Shown: positions 36,501 to 44,416 of the stretch, piece after piece
Layout: each line of letters starts with the position of its first letter
Position numbering within the stretch: position 1 is the first letter of the stretch
Origin: Micromonospora pattaloongensis
GTDB lineage: Bacteria; Actinomycetota; Actinomycetes; Mycobacteriales; Micromonosporaceae
Assembly: GCF_900107255.1 (NCBI RefSeq)
Contig: NZ_FNPH01000006.1
Coordinates: 1-64,000 of the forward strand
Length of the DNA stretch: 64,000 bases
Direction: 5' to 3'
Translations under genes and position numbers: made by a program
Notes under the pieces: generated by a model
Databases searched by the model: none
The model's input: only the letters and a program-made list of their open reading frames with translations
What the model was told of the DNA's origin: nothing

Positions 36501-38349
36501 CAACGAGGCGACCGCGTGCGCGGGCACCGCGCCGACCTCCGGCGCCGACCTCGGCCAGGCGGTCGTGCGGGTCACCGGGCAGGGTTCGCTGCTCGTGGCC
36601 GACAACCGCCTGCACGGCAACGGGAACCGCCGCTCCGGCGGCCCGGTGCACGAACTGTTGCTCGACTGGCGCGGGGACGCCACGGTGCGCGGCAACCTCG
36701 TCCGGCACGCCGGGGGCGACGCCGGCGGCGCGGGCCTGGCCGTGCTCGCCAGCGAGGTCACGCCGAGCGTGCTGCACGGCCTGGCGCGGCAGCCGGCGCT
36801 CGACGTCGAGCCGCTGCCGGTTACCAGGCCGTTCCCGCAGCCCGGTGGCGGTGTGTTCGAGCCCGGCGGCGGCGTGCTCGGCGGCGGGGTGTTCACCCCG
36901 GGCGCGGGCGTGCTGTCCCAGGCGGACGAACTCCTCGCGGCGGGGCTCGGCGCGAGCGCCGGTGCCTTCGCCGGTGGCGGCACGTTCGGGGTGGGAGCCT
37001 TCCGGCTGGCCACCCGCTCGACGCGGCCCGAGGTCACCGTCACGACGATGCCGGCGCCGCCCCCGCCGTCGGTGGACCTGCCCCAGAACCGGGCCGACGA
37101 GTGGGTGGCGACCGCACCGGCCGCCCGGTTCGAGCCGCTGGTGCAGTTCCTGCTGCGCCTCCCGCGGCCGTTCGTGCTGCCGGTACCACTGGCGCGGCGC
37201 GCCGTGCACGTGGCCGGCAACGACATCGTCGCGGCCGGTCCGGCGCTGCTCCTGCTGGCCGAGGGAGCGATCGTGTCCGCCACCGTCGTGGGCAACGAGC
37301 TGGAGTCGACCGCCCCCACCGGCGCCGCCTACCTGCGGGGCGTGGACACGACGGTCTTCGCGTCGAACCGCTGCGAGTGCCTCGGACTGACCAACGTGGT
37401 CGTCCTGCGTGCGGGCAGGTCCCTCGTCGGCGTGCAGGGCAACATTGCCGCCGGCGCCGAGCCCCCGGCACCAACCCCGCCGCCGTTCATCCCGGTCCGC
37501 CCCGAGCTGGAGAAATTCAGCGACCTGGTGCTCCAGGTGAAGGTCGGGCCCCAGGCGACAATGAACCTCAAGCTCGACGAGCAGGCCGTCCTCAACGCCC
37601 TGGACACCACCGCCGAGACGTCGTACCGCGAGGTCAGCGAGGACGCCGAGGCGACGTTCAACCTCTTCGCCAAGCAGCAGAAGCTGGTCACCCAGCCGGG
37701 CGTCGCCAACGTGCTCACGTTCGGCGCCAGGGACAGGATCTTCGGGTTGGGGCGGGGACCGGCGGGTCCGGTCCTGGAACCTCCGGCGGTTGCCGGCCCG
37801 AGCGTCCCGGCCGGACCGGTCGCGCGACCGGCCGAGGAGAGCGGCGACGCCGGGGACACCCGGCCCGCCGCGGCGGCCGTGCCGGCGGACGCCGACGTCG
37901 AGAAGGCGTTCGTCGTCTCCAACACGATCCTGGAGAACAGGGAGCTGAGCGGCTCGGCGAAGCTGTACGGGATGGCCGTCAGCGCCGGGCTGGCCGCGCA
38001 CCAGGCCCGGGCGCTCGTGCAGACGCAGCTGGCGCGCGCCGGCGGCGACCAGAGCGCCGCGCTCGCCGGCGGGCTCGCTGCCATCACCGGCGTTGTCGAT
38101 GTCGGGCCAACGGTCACCGAGCGCGTCGAGCGCGCGCACCCGGTGGAGAGCCTGCTCGCGACGCTGTTGCGCAACCGCGCGTTCACGCCGGTCGGGCCAT
38201 CGATCGTCGCCTTCCCACCACCCCCGCCGGACCCGCGCCGGCGCTCGATGGTCGTCATCGGCGGCAGCCGTGTCGCCGCGACCGGCAACGTCACCACGGC
38301 TGGGGTCCACGTCCACGACGCCGCGCAGGCCATCGAGAACAACCTCTGA
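30541..38349 (+). CDS. Giant DUF6519/right-handed beta-helix protein
   Basis: At 2602 residues this is the largest gene. Residues 1-60 match the DUF6519-type start (SRERFDERRRFTGVRERMGQVRLDSETNEQ). Residues ~640-1285 form a pectate-lyase-like beta-helix, with DEALQAALDRLGVDGGTVYLRAGTY at its entry and many VxGNxV turns (EVNGNRVEGQG, VRGNTVRNLGDAG, IEDNDVEA). Residues ~1287-1900 are an unrelated, strongly helical insertion rich in Ala, Arg and Gln. The beta-helix resumes to ~2300 (LAVEGNTVTGG, LSVSGNEATA, LLVADNRLHGNG). The end carries another helical stretch. I infer a fibre or shell protein on the particle. RBS GGAGGT precedes GTG 30541. Confidence 0.82.
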   Translation: MKAYTSRERFDERRRFTGVRERMGQVRLDSETNEQVVLARTDARRRSGDVAEGSPDDGFAIGDTHLVDPITTLAGWSAEALPLDDERIIPRRLTLARREPETLPHVLRTRGHVAVLRTLPEPIDLARLPVPLHPAGATYPAAALVVNLRFERPPADDEIVDVRVVVLDADGTEHAVASLGEPASGWITVRIARSDLGPLVRNIDGRQALVLTGWGLRGLPPRAETDIDALLAQDAALGDGDVIVRGGDGTLTGAGRLYVGGLRTFIEHDWRYSLQPDLPDPEPLQRPPAGPGGTPAGHHVVYLDVWERSWHRFQDRFLAEDALPGEETAFRTRKVTQVRVLPVEPDGSEALPTPTGDGRLTTNVPSGELPDRFPPEAADPCRDRCLFTENAATGEGYTGSRNVHVRVEVLATHLARPVVGWSRENASLVAPLVRDAVAGAAAVFVDPADAKLLVAGDVVVVEDERSRLDGDRAAHRAVLRRLAAVDAATGELELEAAGHPLSTDPEPLVAGGGLDRAFALADAAAVRRWDGADWLLDGVRYNLADGITFALAGSDFRLGEYWSFTARVTSPDGAARGVVETLVHAPVHGPRHERAPLSRITWTPTGRAFEDLRTRFLPLHEVRDRLVELGRHKLSPGPFTVVVGDGNRTFGDIDQNLPEGVTGDEALQAALDRLGVDGGTVYLRAGTYRLEHPVLVRGRSRVRILGDGDATRVEITGAGGAFFLDWCGLDGEVSLERLNLVESPAPLVPVGLDTLAPQLPGAPDGDTTARPLQPSDLLPGAGIAVDLLAGYATRLKQIRPFEGRGAEAVVATVAQLRRLQRQRPGRPLDEVAPDELAVLRSLPHGVVTVADCRHVRLDGLTVTSREAGMPGVVNAAVLVAGACEGVSVTRCRLQAPSGVVAAPYGTSLRPESLVLWPRSGLFLHGLRISDNDIRASGSASDGVRVADGVIDGLVVQANRIDGFARGISVQDRAETRAGEALDSSVVAGNVVTGCREVGIGVAGDGVDVAANEVRVAAPDGPQDELTVGIQVTGSAGRIRDCWVELPGTAPAAAFALQAGIVVGSGIVASHTAPGEAHAVPRPVHDVEVNGNRVEGQGSLATGILIGGAQPVFDVRVRGNTVRNLGDAGVRAWGYGGSVGGLRIEDNDVEATALGYLSWGADAVADLSGRSGLTLPATASPADALSALLATSGDVDAPIDDVLRWLERATLRGGIVLSLVEESEVRGNRVADVGTHTLPPGFAGPGAGIRTAGVVACGGRDLVVESNRVRRVLAPVQVIVDVPPGPAPGRPPIFDVLRSMGLATTGAQGIDTYGAAVALRRSVMDYAAGDRSVRQRVGGRIYTAMESLAQALEATGTEGRRLALELSGGIGEMQEAQSTADHTRAANHVRATLSKVAALGAADEETARAWDIAGRFDSALLGSPDAVLSAATDVLEGAAELTQGLETLDLDVAGKAQAVIAGGGSEQTRTAARLQLAAALGTTAEGRGQRLSIERAAAGGVLSGSDRNVAEGIVRLSIEALDVPDPAELNDQTIASLERGATALADVLQDAHPPLADRVRHDFRLLREAGGRPDRLSVRRFLGTLDAARAVAAGTPGGVQLRAEDVAAQQDRFQAELVTLTADGLERRVQGLALDTESAATRNLRLLGQSAGQLVNLVGTDPELAGPARQARQAIALAVTDVERRSEHTARARQHLRDLQAVQSRKAGISVTKPADVAATAATGGVDPKPLAALTELLLLLRDTTDDAVRAEGAQLFDEGLRRQIDAVGIRGSEREAMLAALGPALSTITSGPGPDAVAAALHVLSDALERVSLRAAQAENAVPEARAVYALSGTVTRALDPSADEQARLVVVSRWITGNEAVLSPSTVSEVLRETRLRGTLSAVQAGLRRYLDIGPTIPPLPQRVRIEAHAADGLFGAGVARALTVRGNALEDVRTGVTVTAPPAHPLAPLGEAAATLAVEGNTVTGGVVAAFELAPGGTGALSVSGNEATACAGTAPTSGADLGQAVVRVTGQGSLLVADNRLHGNGNRRSGGPVHELLLDWRGDATVRGNLVRHAGGDAGGAGLAVLASEVTPSVLHGLARQPALDVEPLPVTRPFPQPGGGVFEPGGGVLGGGVFTPGAGVLSQADELLAAGLGASAGAFAGGGTFGVGAFRLATRSTRPEVTVTTMPAPPPPSVDLPQNRADEWVATAPAARFEPLVQFLLRLPRPFVLPVPLARRAVHVAGNDIVAAGPALLLLAEGAIVSATVVGNELESTAPTGAAYLRGVDTTVFASNRCECLGLTNVVVLRAGRSLVGVQGNIAAGAEPPAPTPPPFIPVRPELEKFSDLVLQVKVGPQATMNLKLDEQAVLNALDTTAETSYREVSEDAEATFNLFAKQQKLVTQPGVANVLTFGARDRIFGLGRGPAGPVLEPPAVAGPSVPAGPVARPAEESGDAGDTRPAAAAVPADADVEKAFVVSNTILENRELSGSAKLYGMAVSAGLAAHQARALVQTQLARAGGDQSAALAGGLAAITGVVDVGPTVTERVERAHPVESLLATLLRNRAFTPVGPSIVAFPPPPPDPRRRSMVVIGGSRVAATGNVTTAGVHVHDAAQAIENNL

Positions 38350-38378
38350 GCCCACCCCGACGACGCAGGGAGCCCGCC

Positions 38379-38702
38379 ATGCCGCCACCCACCAGCCTCA
38401 CCGCCGGTCACCTCGCGTACGCCGTCGTGCCCCCGGCCCCCGACGACGCCGCCGACCCGGCTCGCGACCCTGTGCCGGTCCTCGTCGCGGGCCTCGACCG
38501 GGTGGACTCGCTGCTGCGGATCGCCGACGGGGCGCGGGTCCGCCTGACGGTCCTGCCCGAGCCGCCGCAGCAGCTGAGCCTGACCGAGCTCGTGCAGGCG
38601 GCCCGCCGGCGGCTGCGCGGGCAGCGGGTCCGGCTGGACACCGACGAGCTCGCGGCCCGCCGCTACGTGCTCGATCGCGTCCGCGAAGGCCTGGTCACGT
38701 GA
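38379..38702 (+). CDS. CIS-locus hypothetical protein, 107 residues
   Basis: A small protein with beta-rich first half (GHLAYAVVPPAP, VPVLVAGLDRVDSLLRIADGARVRLTVLPE) and a basic helical end (LVQAARRRLRGQ, AARRYVLDRVREGLV). It starts 29 bases after the beta-helix gene at ATG 38379, preceded by AGGGAG, and overlaps the following gene by 4 bases. No family recognised. Its position beside the spike gene suggests an assembly factor. Confidence 0.6.
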   Translation: MPPPTSLTAGHLAYAVVPPAPDDAADPARDPVPVLVAGLDRVDSLLRIADGARVRLTVLPEPPQQLSLTELVQAARRRLRGQRVRLDTDELAARRYVLDRVREGLVT

Positions 38703-38911
38703 GCCTGCGCGCGCAGCTGGAGAGCTTCCCGGCCGAGGCCCAGCTGCTGGTTTTCACGACGCTCGGCCACGTCTACGTGGGGTCGGTCGTGGACATCGAG
38801 GAGGACGCGATCCGCCTGGCGCGGCCGGACGGGCTGGCGGACATCGTGCTCGCGCTCGGCGACGTCTCGGGCGTGCGGCCGACGGTCGAGGAGACGGAAC
38901 GGAGGTTCTGA
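38699..38911 (+). CDS. CIS-locus small beta-barrel-like protein, 70 residues
   Basis: The compact 70-residue product has LQLLVFTTLGHVYVGSV-type strands followed by VDIEEDAIRLARP and ADIVLALGDVSGV, a pattern like SH3 or Sm-type small barrels. This is a pattern judgement only. It is coupled to both neighbours (GTGA overlap before, TGATG after) and sits just before the spike protein, so it may help spike folding or cap it. Confidence 0.6.
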   Translation: MSLRAQLESFPAEAQLLVFTTLGHVYVGSVVDIEEDAIRLARPDGLADIVLALGDVSGVRPTVEETERRF

Positions 38912-40131
38912 TGAGCGACGGCGTGCTGGAGGACCTGGTCGCGCAGCTGCTGGAGCGGCTGGACCAGCGGTACTACGGCAAGTACCGCGGCTACGTGCAC
39001 GCGGTCGACGACCCCGACAACCTCGGACGCATCCGGGCGATCGTGCCTCGCCTGCTCGGTGACTCGACCCCGACCGGGTGGGCGATGCCGACGGCGCCGT
39101 ACGCCGGCCCGGACCAGGGCTTCTTCGCGGTCCCCGAACCCGGGACGGGGGTGTGGATGGAGTTCGAGGAGGGCGACCTGTCCAAGCCCATCTACAGCGG
39201 CGCGTGGTGGGGGTCGCCCGGCGGCGGCGACATCGGCGGGCCGGACAGCACCGCGCGGGCCGGGGCGCCGCCGGTGCGGAACGGCTCCGCCGAGCGCACG
39301 CCCGAGGTGCCGCAGCACGAGTACCCGCGCGAGAGCGCGACGCCGAAGGTGCGCATCCTCAAGTCGGCCACCGGGCACCACATCGTGCTCGACGACCGGC
39401 AGGGCAACGAGCGTATCGAGATCCATGACCGCACCGGAAACCGGCTCATCCTCAGCGAGGAGGGCCTGGACCGGATCATGAGCAACGAGCGCACCCTCAA
39501 CAAGGGCGCGCTGTCCGAGCAGATCGACGGCGACGCGAGCCTCGAACTCGGCGGCAAGCGCACGGAGGGGATCGGCGGGTCGGACACCCGGGACGTCGAC
39601 GGCGACTGCACGCTGACCGTTGGCGGTGACCTCACCGAACGGATCGCCAAGAGCGCCTTCGTACGCACGGTCGACGCGAACGGCACGACGATCTCGGTCG
39701 GCGGGCCGCTCACGGAGTCGGTGTCCGGCTCCCACACGCGGACCGTCTCGGGCGCCGTCAGCGACACGATCGTCGGCGGCTACGGGCTCACCAGCGGGCA
39801 AGGCGTCAGTGTCTCGGCGGCCGGACCGGTCAGGATCGCCGCCGGGCTGCCCGACCTCAGCCTCCAGGCGTTCGCCGTCGACGCCCTCGCCGGCAACCTC
39901 TCGCTCAACACGAAGATCGGGATCATGCAGCTCGGCGGCATGGGGGCGACCTCGCCGATGGTGCTCGGCGACGGGCTAGCCATCCACCACACGATGCTGG
40001 CGCAACTGCTCAAGCTCGTGTACCCCGTGCTGGCCCCGGCGTACGGGCCCGCGATGGACGCCTGGGCGGCCATGACGGCGACGATGGACCTGTCGTACTT
40101 CGGCTTCGTCAAGCGCTTCCCGGTCGGGTGA
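38911..40131 (+). CDS. Baseplate spike protein V (gp5-like)
   Basis: The 406-residue protein has the order of gp5/gpV spikes. Residues 25-110 form the OB-fold domain (YRGYVHAVDDPDNLGRIRAIVPRLLGD, GFFAVPEPGTGVWMEFEEGDLSKPIYSG). Residues ~145-310 carry the regular short strands of a trimeric beta-prism (VRILKSATGHHIVLDD, ERIEIHDRTGNRLIL, then units such as LELGGKRTEGIGG, LTVGGDLTERI, ISVGGPLTESVSG). No lysozyme domain. With the separately encoded hub it makes the piercing tip. I see no PAAR-type tip gene in the window. Confidence 0.92.
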   Translation: MSDGVLEDLVAQLLERLDQRYYGKYRGYVHAVDDPDNLGRIRAIVPRLLGDSTPTGWAMPTAPYAGPDQGFFAVPEPGTGVWMEFEEGDLSKPIYSGAWWGSPGGGDIGGPDSTARAGAPPVRNGSAERTPEVPQHEYPRESATPKVRILKSATGHHIVLDDRQGNERIEIHDRTGNRLILSEEGLDRIMSNERTLNKGALSEQIDGDASLELGGKRTEGIGGSDTRDVDGDCTLTVGGDLTERIAKSAFVRTVDANGTTISVGGPLTESVSGSHTRTVSGAVSDTIVGGYGLTSGQGVSVSAAGPVRIAAGLPDLSLQAFAVDALAGNLSLNTKIGIMQLGGMGATSPMVLGDGLAIHHTMLAQLLKLVYPVLAPAYGPAMDAWAAMTATMDLSYFGFVKRFPVG

Positions 40132-40376
40132 CCGCGATGGACCCGCGATCGAACGGACGGCGGGCCGACGGGACGCGGCCGGACCGGCGGCACACCTGGC
40201 ATCGGATGGACCCCTCCGGGCTCATCGAACGGCTCACGCAGGCGCAGGCGCTGCTGCAGCAGGCCGCCGTCGTGGCGGCCGCGACCGACGGCGCGCGCCT
40301 TTCGGCGATGGCGGAACTGCAACGCAGGCTGGGGGAGGAGCGCCATGACGACGCGCACCGGCGACGCTACCGCTGA
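40128..40376 (+). CDS. CIS-locus hypothetical protein, 82 residues
   Basis: A small basic protein: an Arg-rich, probably unstructured start, then a helix (SGLIERLTQAQALLQQAAVVAAAT), and a charged tail. GTG 40128 overlaps the spike gene by 4 bases, and the 3' end overlaps the next gene by 32 bases, an unusually long overlap for this operon. No family recognised. A chaperone or adaptor role would fit its size and place. Confidence 0.5.
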   Translation: MTAMDPRSNGRRADGTRPDRRHTWHRMDPSGLIERLTQAQALLQQAAVVAAATDGARLSAMAELQRRLGEERHDDAHRRRYR

Positions 40377-41952
40377 GCTCGTCGACCTGCTCCGGCTCCA
40401 CTGCCCCGACGTCGCGGAGGAGACACTGCAGCGCCTGGCGAGCGCGGCGGTCGCCCTCGGCGAGGCGTCCGGCGAGCCGGCCGCGGCCGGGGACGCCGCC
40501 CAGGGCCTGCGCTGGAACCGCCTCACGCTGGGCGGCGTACCCGGACTGGCGCAGGTCGTGCCGGCGGCGCAGGTTCCCGTGCAGGTCATCTCGGCGCTGC
40601 TCGAGTTCGTCGCCGGGATCCTTGAGGTGGTCTCCAAACTGCTCGTCGGGCTGACCGATCCGTTCCGCGCGCTCATCCTCGCGGCGATCGACCTGCTCAC
40701 GACGATCGTCGAGGACCTGCTCAACTCGGGCGCCTACGTGTACGTCGACGCACCCGGCCTCACCTCCAACGTCGCGACGATGCAGGACCTCGGCCTGGGC
40801 GAGGTCGAGCTGCCGACCTGGATCGCCGGGCAGACGCCGCCCAAGCCCGACCGCCCGGCGGACGGATTCGCGCAGTGGGCGTACCGTTTCCGGCAGTCGT
40901 TCGACGACCCCGGCGACCGCAACCGGCCCACCTTCTCCGACGGCGCACCCGTCGAGGCGCTGTTCATCGTCGCCACCGCGCCGCAACTGCCCGACCTCGC
41001 GGCGATGGGCCCGCTGCTGGCCTCGCTGTTCGACGCCAAGGCGTTCGGCAAGGCCTGGGAGCACTTCGCCACCACGTTCCCCGAGTGGCCCGCCGACCCC
41101 GACCGCACCCGCATCCGTTCGACGTCGGTGCGTCCGGACTGGAACGACTGGCGGCTGCGGGACCTCTCGTCGCAGGACAACTACCCGCTGCGGATGCTCG
41201 AGAAGGTCCCGAGGTGGCTGGAGGCGTTGCTGCTCAACGTCGACAACGTCATCGAGCTCATCAAGTCCCTCGTCGCCGCCGTCCGCGACAAGATCGAGGT
41301 GTTGCGGCAGATCATCGCGATCCTCCAGGGCGTCATCGACGCGCTCGCCGCGCTGCTGGCCACCGGGCTGCACGGCCTGTTCGTGCACACCGACGAGGGC
41401 ATCGACGGCCTGGTGAGGGCGTTCCTGGAGGCCGAGAACCGGCCGAACACCTCGACCGAGGACGGCAGCGTGCAGACCGCGAACGCCGTCATGGGGGTCT
41501 GCCTGCTGGCCGGCACGAGCGAGATCGCGCCGATCTGGATGCTGTTCGGGCAGGGCGAGCCGGCCGACCAGGCGTACGCCTCGCTCGTCGAGGACTGGAA
41601 CACGCTCGGTGAGCAGGCGGAGGCCTCCGTCGCCGACGCCAAGGCACTGGCGAGCAAGGCGTGGAAGGGCGCCGAGGGGGCGGGCGGCGCCGAGGCGCTC
41701 GGCATCACCGGCCTCTCCGACGAGCTGGTCACCAAGCTGGGCACCGCGCGCGACGACCTCGAAGAGGCCGCGGACACGTTCCCCGGCGCCGTCGCTGAGG
41801 GGTTCGAGCAACTGCTCGCCGAGGGTGTGCCGCTGGACCCGGCGACGCTGGCATTCGTGGAGTCCACCCGCCGGGCGCGCCGTCGCGGCAGCCGGTCGCT
41901 GGCGATGTCGCTCGGTCCGCGGCAGGGCGGCAACCGCGGGGGCGCGTCGTGA
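40345..41952 (+). CDS. CIS-locus helical protein with hydrophobic segment, 535 residues
   Basis: The protein is mainly helical. Residues ~75-125 are strongly hydrophobic (VQVISALLEFVAGILEVVSKLLVGL, FRALILAAIDLLTTIVEDLL), as are ~290-350 (LLLNVDNVIELIKSLVAAV, LRQIIAILQGVIDALAALLATGL). The C-terminal 100 residues are charged coiled-coil-like. No known family. The locus otherwise lacks an obvious tape measure, and a long helical protein with hydrophobic patches at this place could be one; 535 residues at ~1.5 angstrom each would give a tube of roughly 80 nm. A membrane-active or particle-lumen protein is the alternative. Confidence 0.6.
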   Translation: MTTRTGDATAELVDLLRLHCPDVAEETLQRLASAAVALGEASGEPAAAGDAAQGLRWNRLTLGGVPGLAQVVPAAQVPVQVISALLEFVAGILEVVSKLLVGLTDPFRALILAAIDLLTTIVEDLLNSGAYVYVDAPGLTSNVATMQDLGLGEVELPTWIAGQTPPKPDRPADGFAQWAYRFRQSFDDPGDRNRPTFSDGAPVEALFIVATAPQLPDLAAMGPLLASLFDAKAFGKAWEHFATTFPEWPADPDRTRIRSTSVRPDWNDWRLRDLSSQDNYPLRMLEKVPRWLEALLLNVDNVIELIKSLVAAVRDKIEVLRQIIAILQGVIDALAALLATGLHGLFVHTDEGIDGLVRAFLEAENRPNTSTEDGSVQTANAVMGVCLLAGTSEIAPIWMLFGQGEPADQAYASLVEDWNTLGEQAEASVADAKALASKAWKGAEGAGGAEALGITGLSDELVTKLGTARDDLEEAADTFPGAVAEGFEQLLAEGVPLDPATLAFVESTRRARRRGSRSLAMSLGPRQGGNRGGAS

Positions 41953-44396
41953 GGGTGGGACGGGCGTTCCGGCGCGAGACCGACCTGTGGGCGACGGCCT
42001 GGCAGCAGGTCGAGACCTCCCTCGAGCAGATCGACGGCGCGCGCGACGCGGACGACCCCCACCGGCGCAAGGTGGAGGTCCTGCTGCGGGTGGCCGGCGT
42101 CGTCGAGCGGCGGCGGGCGGTCGCCGATCCGGAGGGCGCGCTCAGCGCGCCGGTGGTCGACGCCCTGCCGCAGCAGTACTGGGACGTCGAGACCGAAAAG
42201 ATGCTCGCGGTCGATGGCTGGGACCCGGCGCTGCGCGCGTGGCGCGTGCCGGGAACGGACGAGCTGGAGCTCGCGGTCGCCCAACTGCGCGTGACGCTCT
42301 CGAACGACGACGAGCCGAAGGTGACGCTGCACGACGAGGTGCGGCTGCCCCGGCCCCGGTCGATCTTCACCCGCTCACCCGGCAAGGGGCAGCCGCCCGC
42401 GCTGCTGGTGCTTCCCGCCTACCCCGGGGTGGGGTCGGCCCCCATCGTCGGCCCGTCCGGCCGCAACGTGGACGTCGCCGCCGATCCCAAGGGCGGCGAC
42501 CACGGGCGCAGCGGCGACCGCGTGAGCCTGTTCTGCCAGGCCCGACGCCGCGACGCCACGATGTCCGGCGTGCCGTTCCTGTCGCTGGGCGACGCCGATG
42601 AGGAGCCGGACGAGCCCCCGGAGGCCGTGGTCGCGTGGGGGACGCTCTGCGCGCGGCGGCGGTCCGCACCGCGCAACGACGTCAAGCTCACGATCGCGCC
42701 GTCGAGCCCCCCGCCCGCAACGGGCGGCCTCGTCACCGCGGCCACCACGGTCCTCGACGGCCTGCGGACCGGCATCCTGACGCCGTTCACCGCCGCGCCG
42801 GCGCTGGCCTCGATAGCCGCGCAGGCTCGCGCGGTCGCCGCCGCGCTGCCCGGCGACGGGGAGGTGCTCACGGAAGCCGCCGCGGAGCTCAAGGAGCTCG
42901 GGTGCCGCACGTTCCTGCCGGACAGCGTGGCAGACGCCGCCGCCGCGCTGCGTGGCTCGGCTGCGGCGTGGACCGCCCTGGCCGATGCCGCCGACGATGT
43001 GCGGCTGAAATCCTCGGCGGATTCGCGCCGGGCCATGGCCGACGCGATCGAGGCCGTGGCCGCGGCCGGCGAGCCCGAACTGCTCGCCACGCCCGTGGAG
43101 AGCGGGCCGCTGCGCGCCGATCTCGACGATGCCACCGCCGCCCGCATCGGTTACCCCGACGGGACGCTGCGCCAGCTACGCCTGCTGGAGGCGACGTTCG
43201 CCTCGAGCTGGCGCGGCCGGGTGCGCTGGTTCGCCGACCGGCACCGGCTGCTGCTGGACGGGCTCGCGGCGCGGTTCCGCGCACCGTCCGTGCTCGGTGT
43301 CCGCGCGCTGGTCAACGGCGGCGACACGGGCCTGCTGTACACCGGCCTGACCGTCGGCGAGGACGCCACGGTCGGCAGCGACACGCTGACGACCGCGCAG
43401 CCGGCCTCGCTCGTGCCGTCGCTGTCGGAGCTCGAACCCGGCACCGTCGGGATCGTCACGGGTGAACGGCCGGCGGCCGCGGTGATCGTCGGTCTCGACC
43501 GCCGCGCCGACCGCCTGGCCCTGGTGACCACGCCGCTGCGGGTCTCCACCACCCCCGGCCCACCCGGCAGCCCGGGAATCGTCGCCGCCGGCTCGACGAT
43601 CAGCAGCGTTGCCACCGCCCTCGCTGACACCGAGCTCCGGCTGGGCGAAGCCGCCGCCGGCCCCCACGCCGACGGGCCGGTGCACGAGGCGGTCGGCCTG
43701 TGGTCACGGCTGTGCCTGGTGTACGGACGCGGCGTGATCGACGCGGAGATCCGGGGGTCGGCCGCCCTACGGACGGTTCCCGAGCCGTCCACCGTGCCGC
43801 TGCAGGCCATGCCGCTGCACGGCTCCGTTCCCGCGTTCGCGACGAGCCTCGTCCTCGCGCGGCTGCGACCGGAGCTCTGGACCGGCACCCCGGCCGGCCG
43901 CGTGCCGCTCATCGCCCGGCCCGGCGAGCTGCTCCTGCTGCGGGGGCGCGCCGCGCCGGACCCCGACACGGGGACGCCCGGGCCGATGGTGCAGGGGGTC
44001 GTCGAGGTCGACAGCGTGGTGCGCGCGACAGCATCCCTCGTCGACCGGATGGACACGTCCGCCGCCGCGATCCTCGCCTCCGATCCCGCCGCGCTCCCGG
44101 GACCGGACGCCGGCTCCTGCCTGGTGTGCGGGCCCCAGGAGGACGTCGCCGTCGTGGTGCTGCGACGGTCGTGGCTGGCGACCGCCCTGGTCGGCGAGGT
44201 GACGCTACGCCGGGACTTCCCGGGCTTCGACGTCCCGAGCCTGGCGACCGGTCGCCTGCTGCCGCTGGACTTCCTCGCCGAGGTGACCAGCCGCTCCTCG
44301 GCTGAGTTGGCCGGGCCGCCCGACGTCGACCGCGCCGAGGAGTTCGCGGCAGCGCTGGAGGTCTTCCGCGGCTGGACGCGGCACGCGTTGGAGTGA
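41949..44396 (+). CDS. CIS-locus hypothetical protein, 815 residues
   Basis: An unrecognised protein with mixed architecture. Residues 1-100 are helical (FRRETDLWATAWQQVETSLEQ). Residues 100-240 are strand-rich with LAVAQLRVTLSNDDEPKVTLHDEVRL. Residues ~260-430 are helical and Ala-rich. From ~440 on, strands return (FRAPSVLGVRALVNGGDTGLLYTGLTV, VGIVTGERPAAAVIVGLDRRADRLALVTTPL). It has no signal peptide or membrane helix. It overlaps both neighbours by 4 bases. I can only call it a structural or cargo protein of the CIS. Confidence 0.6.
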   Translation: MRVGRAFRRETDLWATAWQQVETSLEQIDGARDADDPHRRKVEVLLRVAGVVERRRAVADPEGALSAPVVDALPQQYWDVETEKMLAVDGWDPALRAWRVPGTDELELAVAQLRVTLSNDDEPKVTLHDEVRLPRPRSIFTRSPGKGQPPALLVLPAYPGVGSAPIVGPSGRNVDVAADPKGGDHGRSGDRVSLFCQARRRDATMSGVPFLSLGDADEEPDEPPEAVVAWGTLCARRRSAPRNDVKLTIAPSSPPPATGGLVTAATTVLDGLRTGILTPFTAAPALASIAAQARAVAAALPGDGEVLTEAAAELKELGCRTFLPDSVADAAAALRGSAAAWTALADAADDVRLKSSADSRRAMADAIEAVAAAGEPELLATPVESGPLRADLDDATAARIGYPDGTLRQLRLLEATFASSWRGRVRWFADRHRLLLDGLAARFRAPSVLGVRALVNGGDTGLLYTGLTVGEDATVGSDTLTTAQPASLVPSLSELEPGTVGIVTGERPAAAVIVGLDRRADRLALVTTPLRVSTTPGPPGSPGIVAAGSTISSVATALADTELRLGEAAAGPHADGPVHEAVGLWSRLCLVYGRGVIDAEIRGSAALRTVPEPSTVPLQAMPLHGSVPAFATSLVLARLRPELWTGTPAGRVPLIARPGELLLLRGRAAPDPDTGTPGPMVQGVVEVDSVVRATASLVDRMDTSAAAILASDPAALPGPDAGSCLVCGPQEDVAVVVLRRSWLATALVGEVTLRRDFPGFDVPSLATGRLLPLDFLAEVTSRSSAELAGPPDVDRAEEFAAALEVFRGWTRHALE

Positions 44397-44416
44397 CCAA
44401 TGAGGAGGAACCAGTG

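Noticed and set aside
36102-38378. Upstream extension of the 107-residue gene's frame
   Set aside because: The extension lies inside the beta-helix gene and has shadow-frame composition; ATG 38379 with AGGGAG just before it is the real start.
35449-38388. Minus-strand frame of 979 codons over the giant beta-helix gene
   Set aside because: Low-complexity Arg/Gly/Val composition and opposite-strand overlap with a clear domain-bearing gene.
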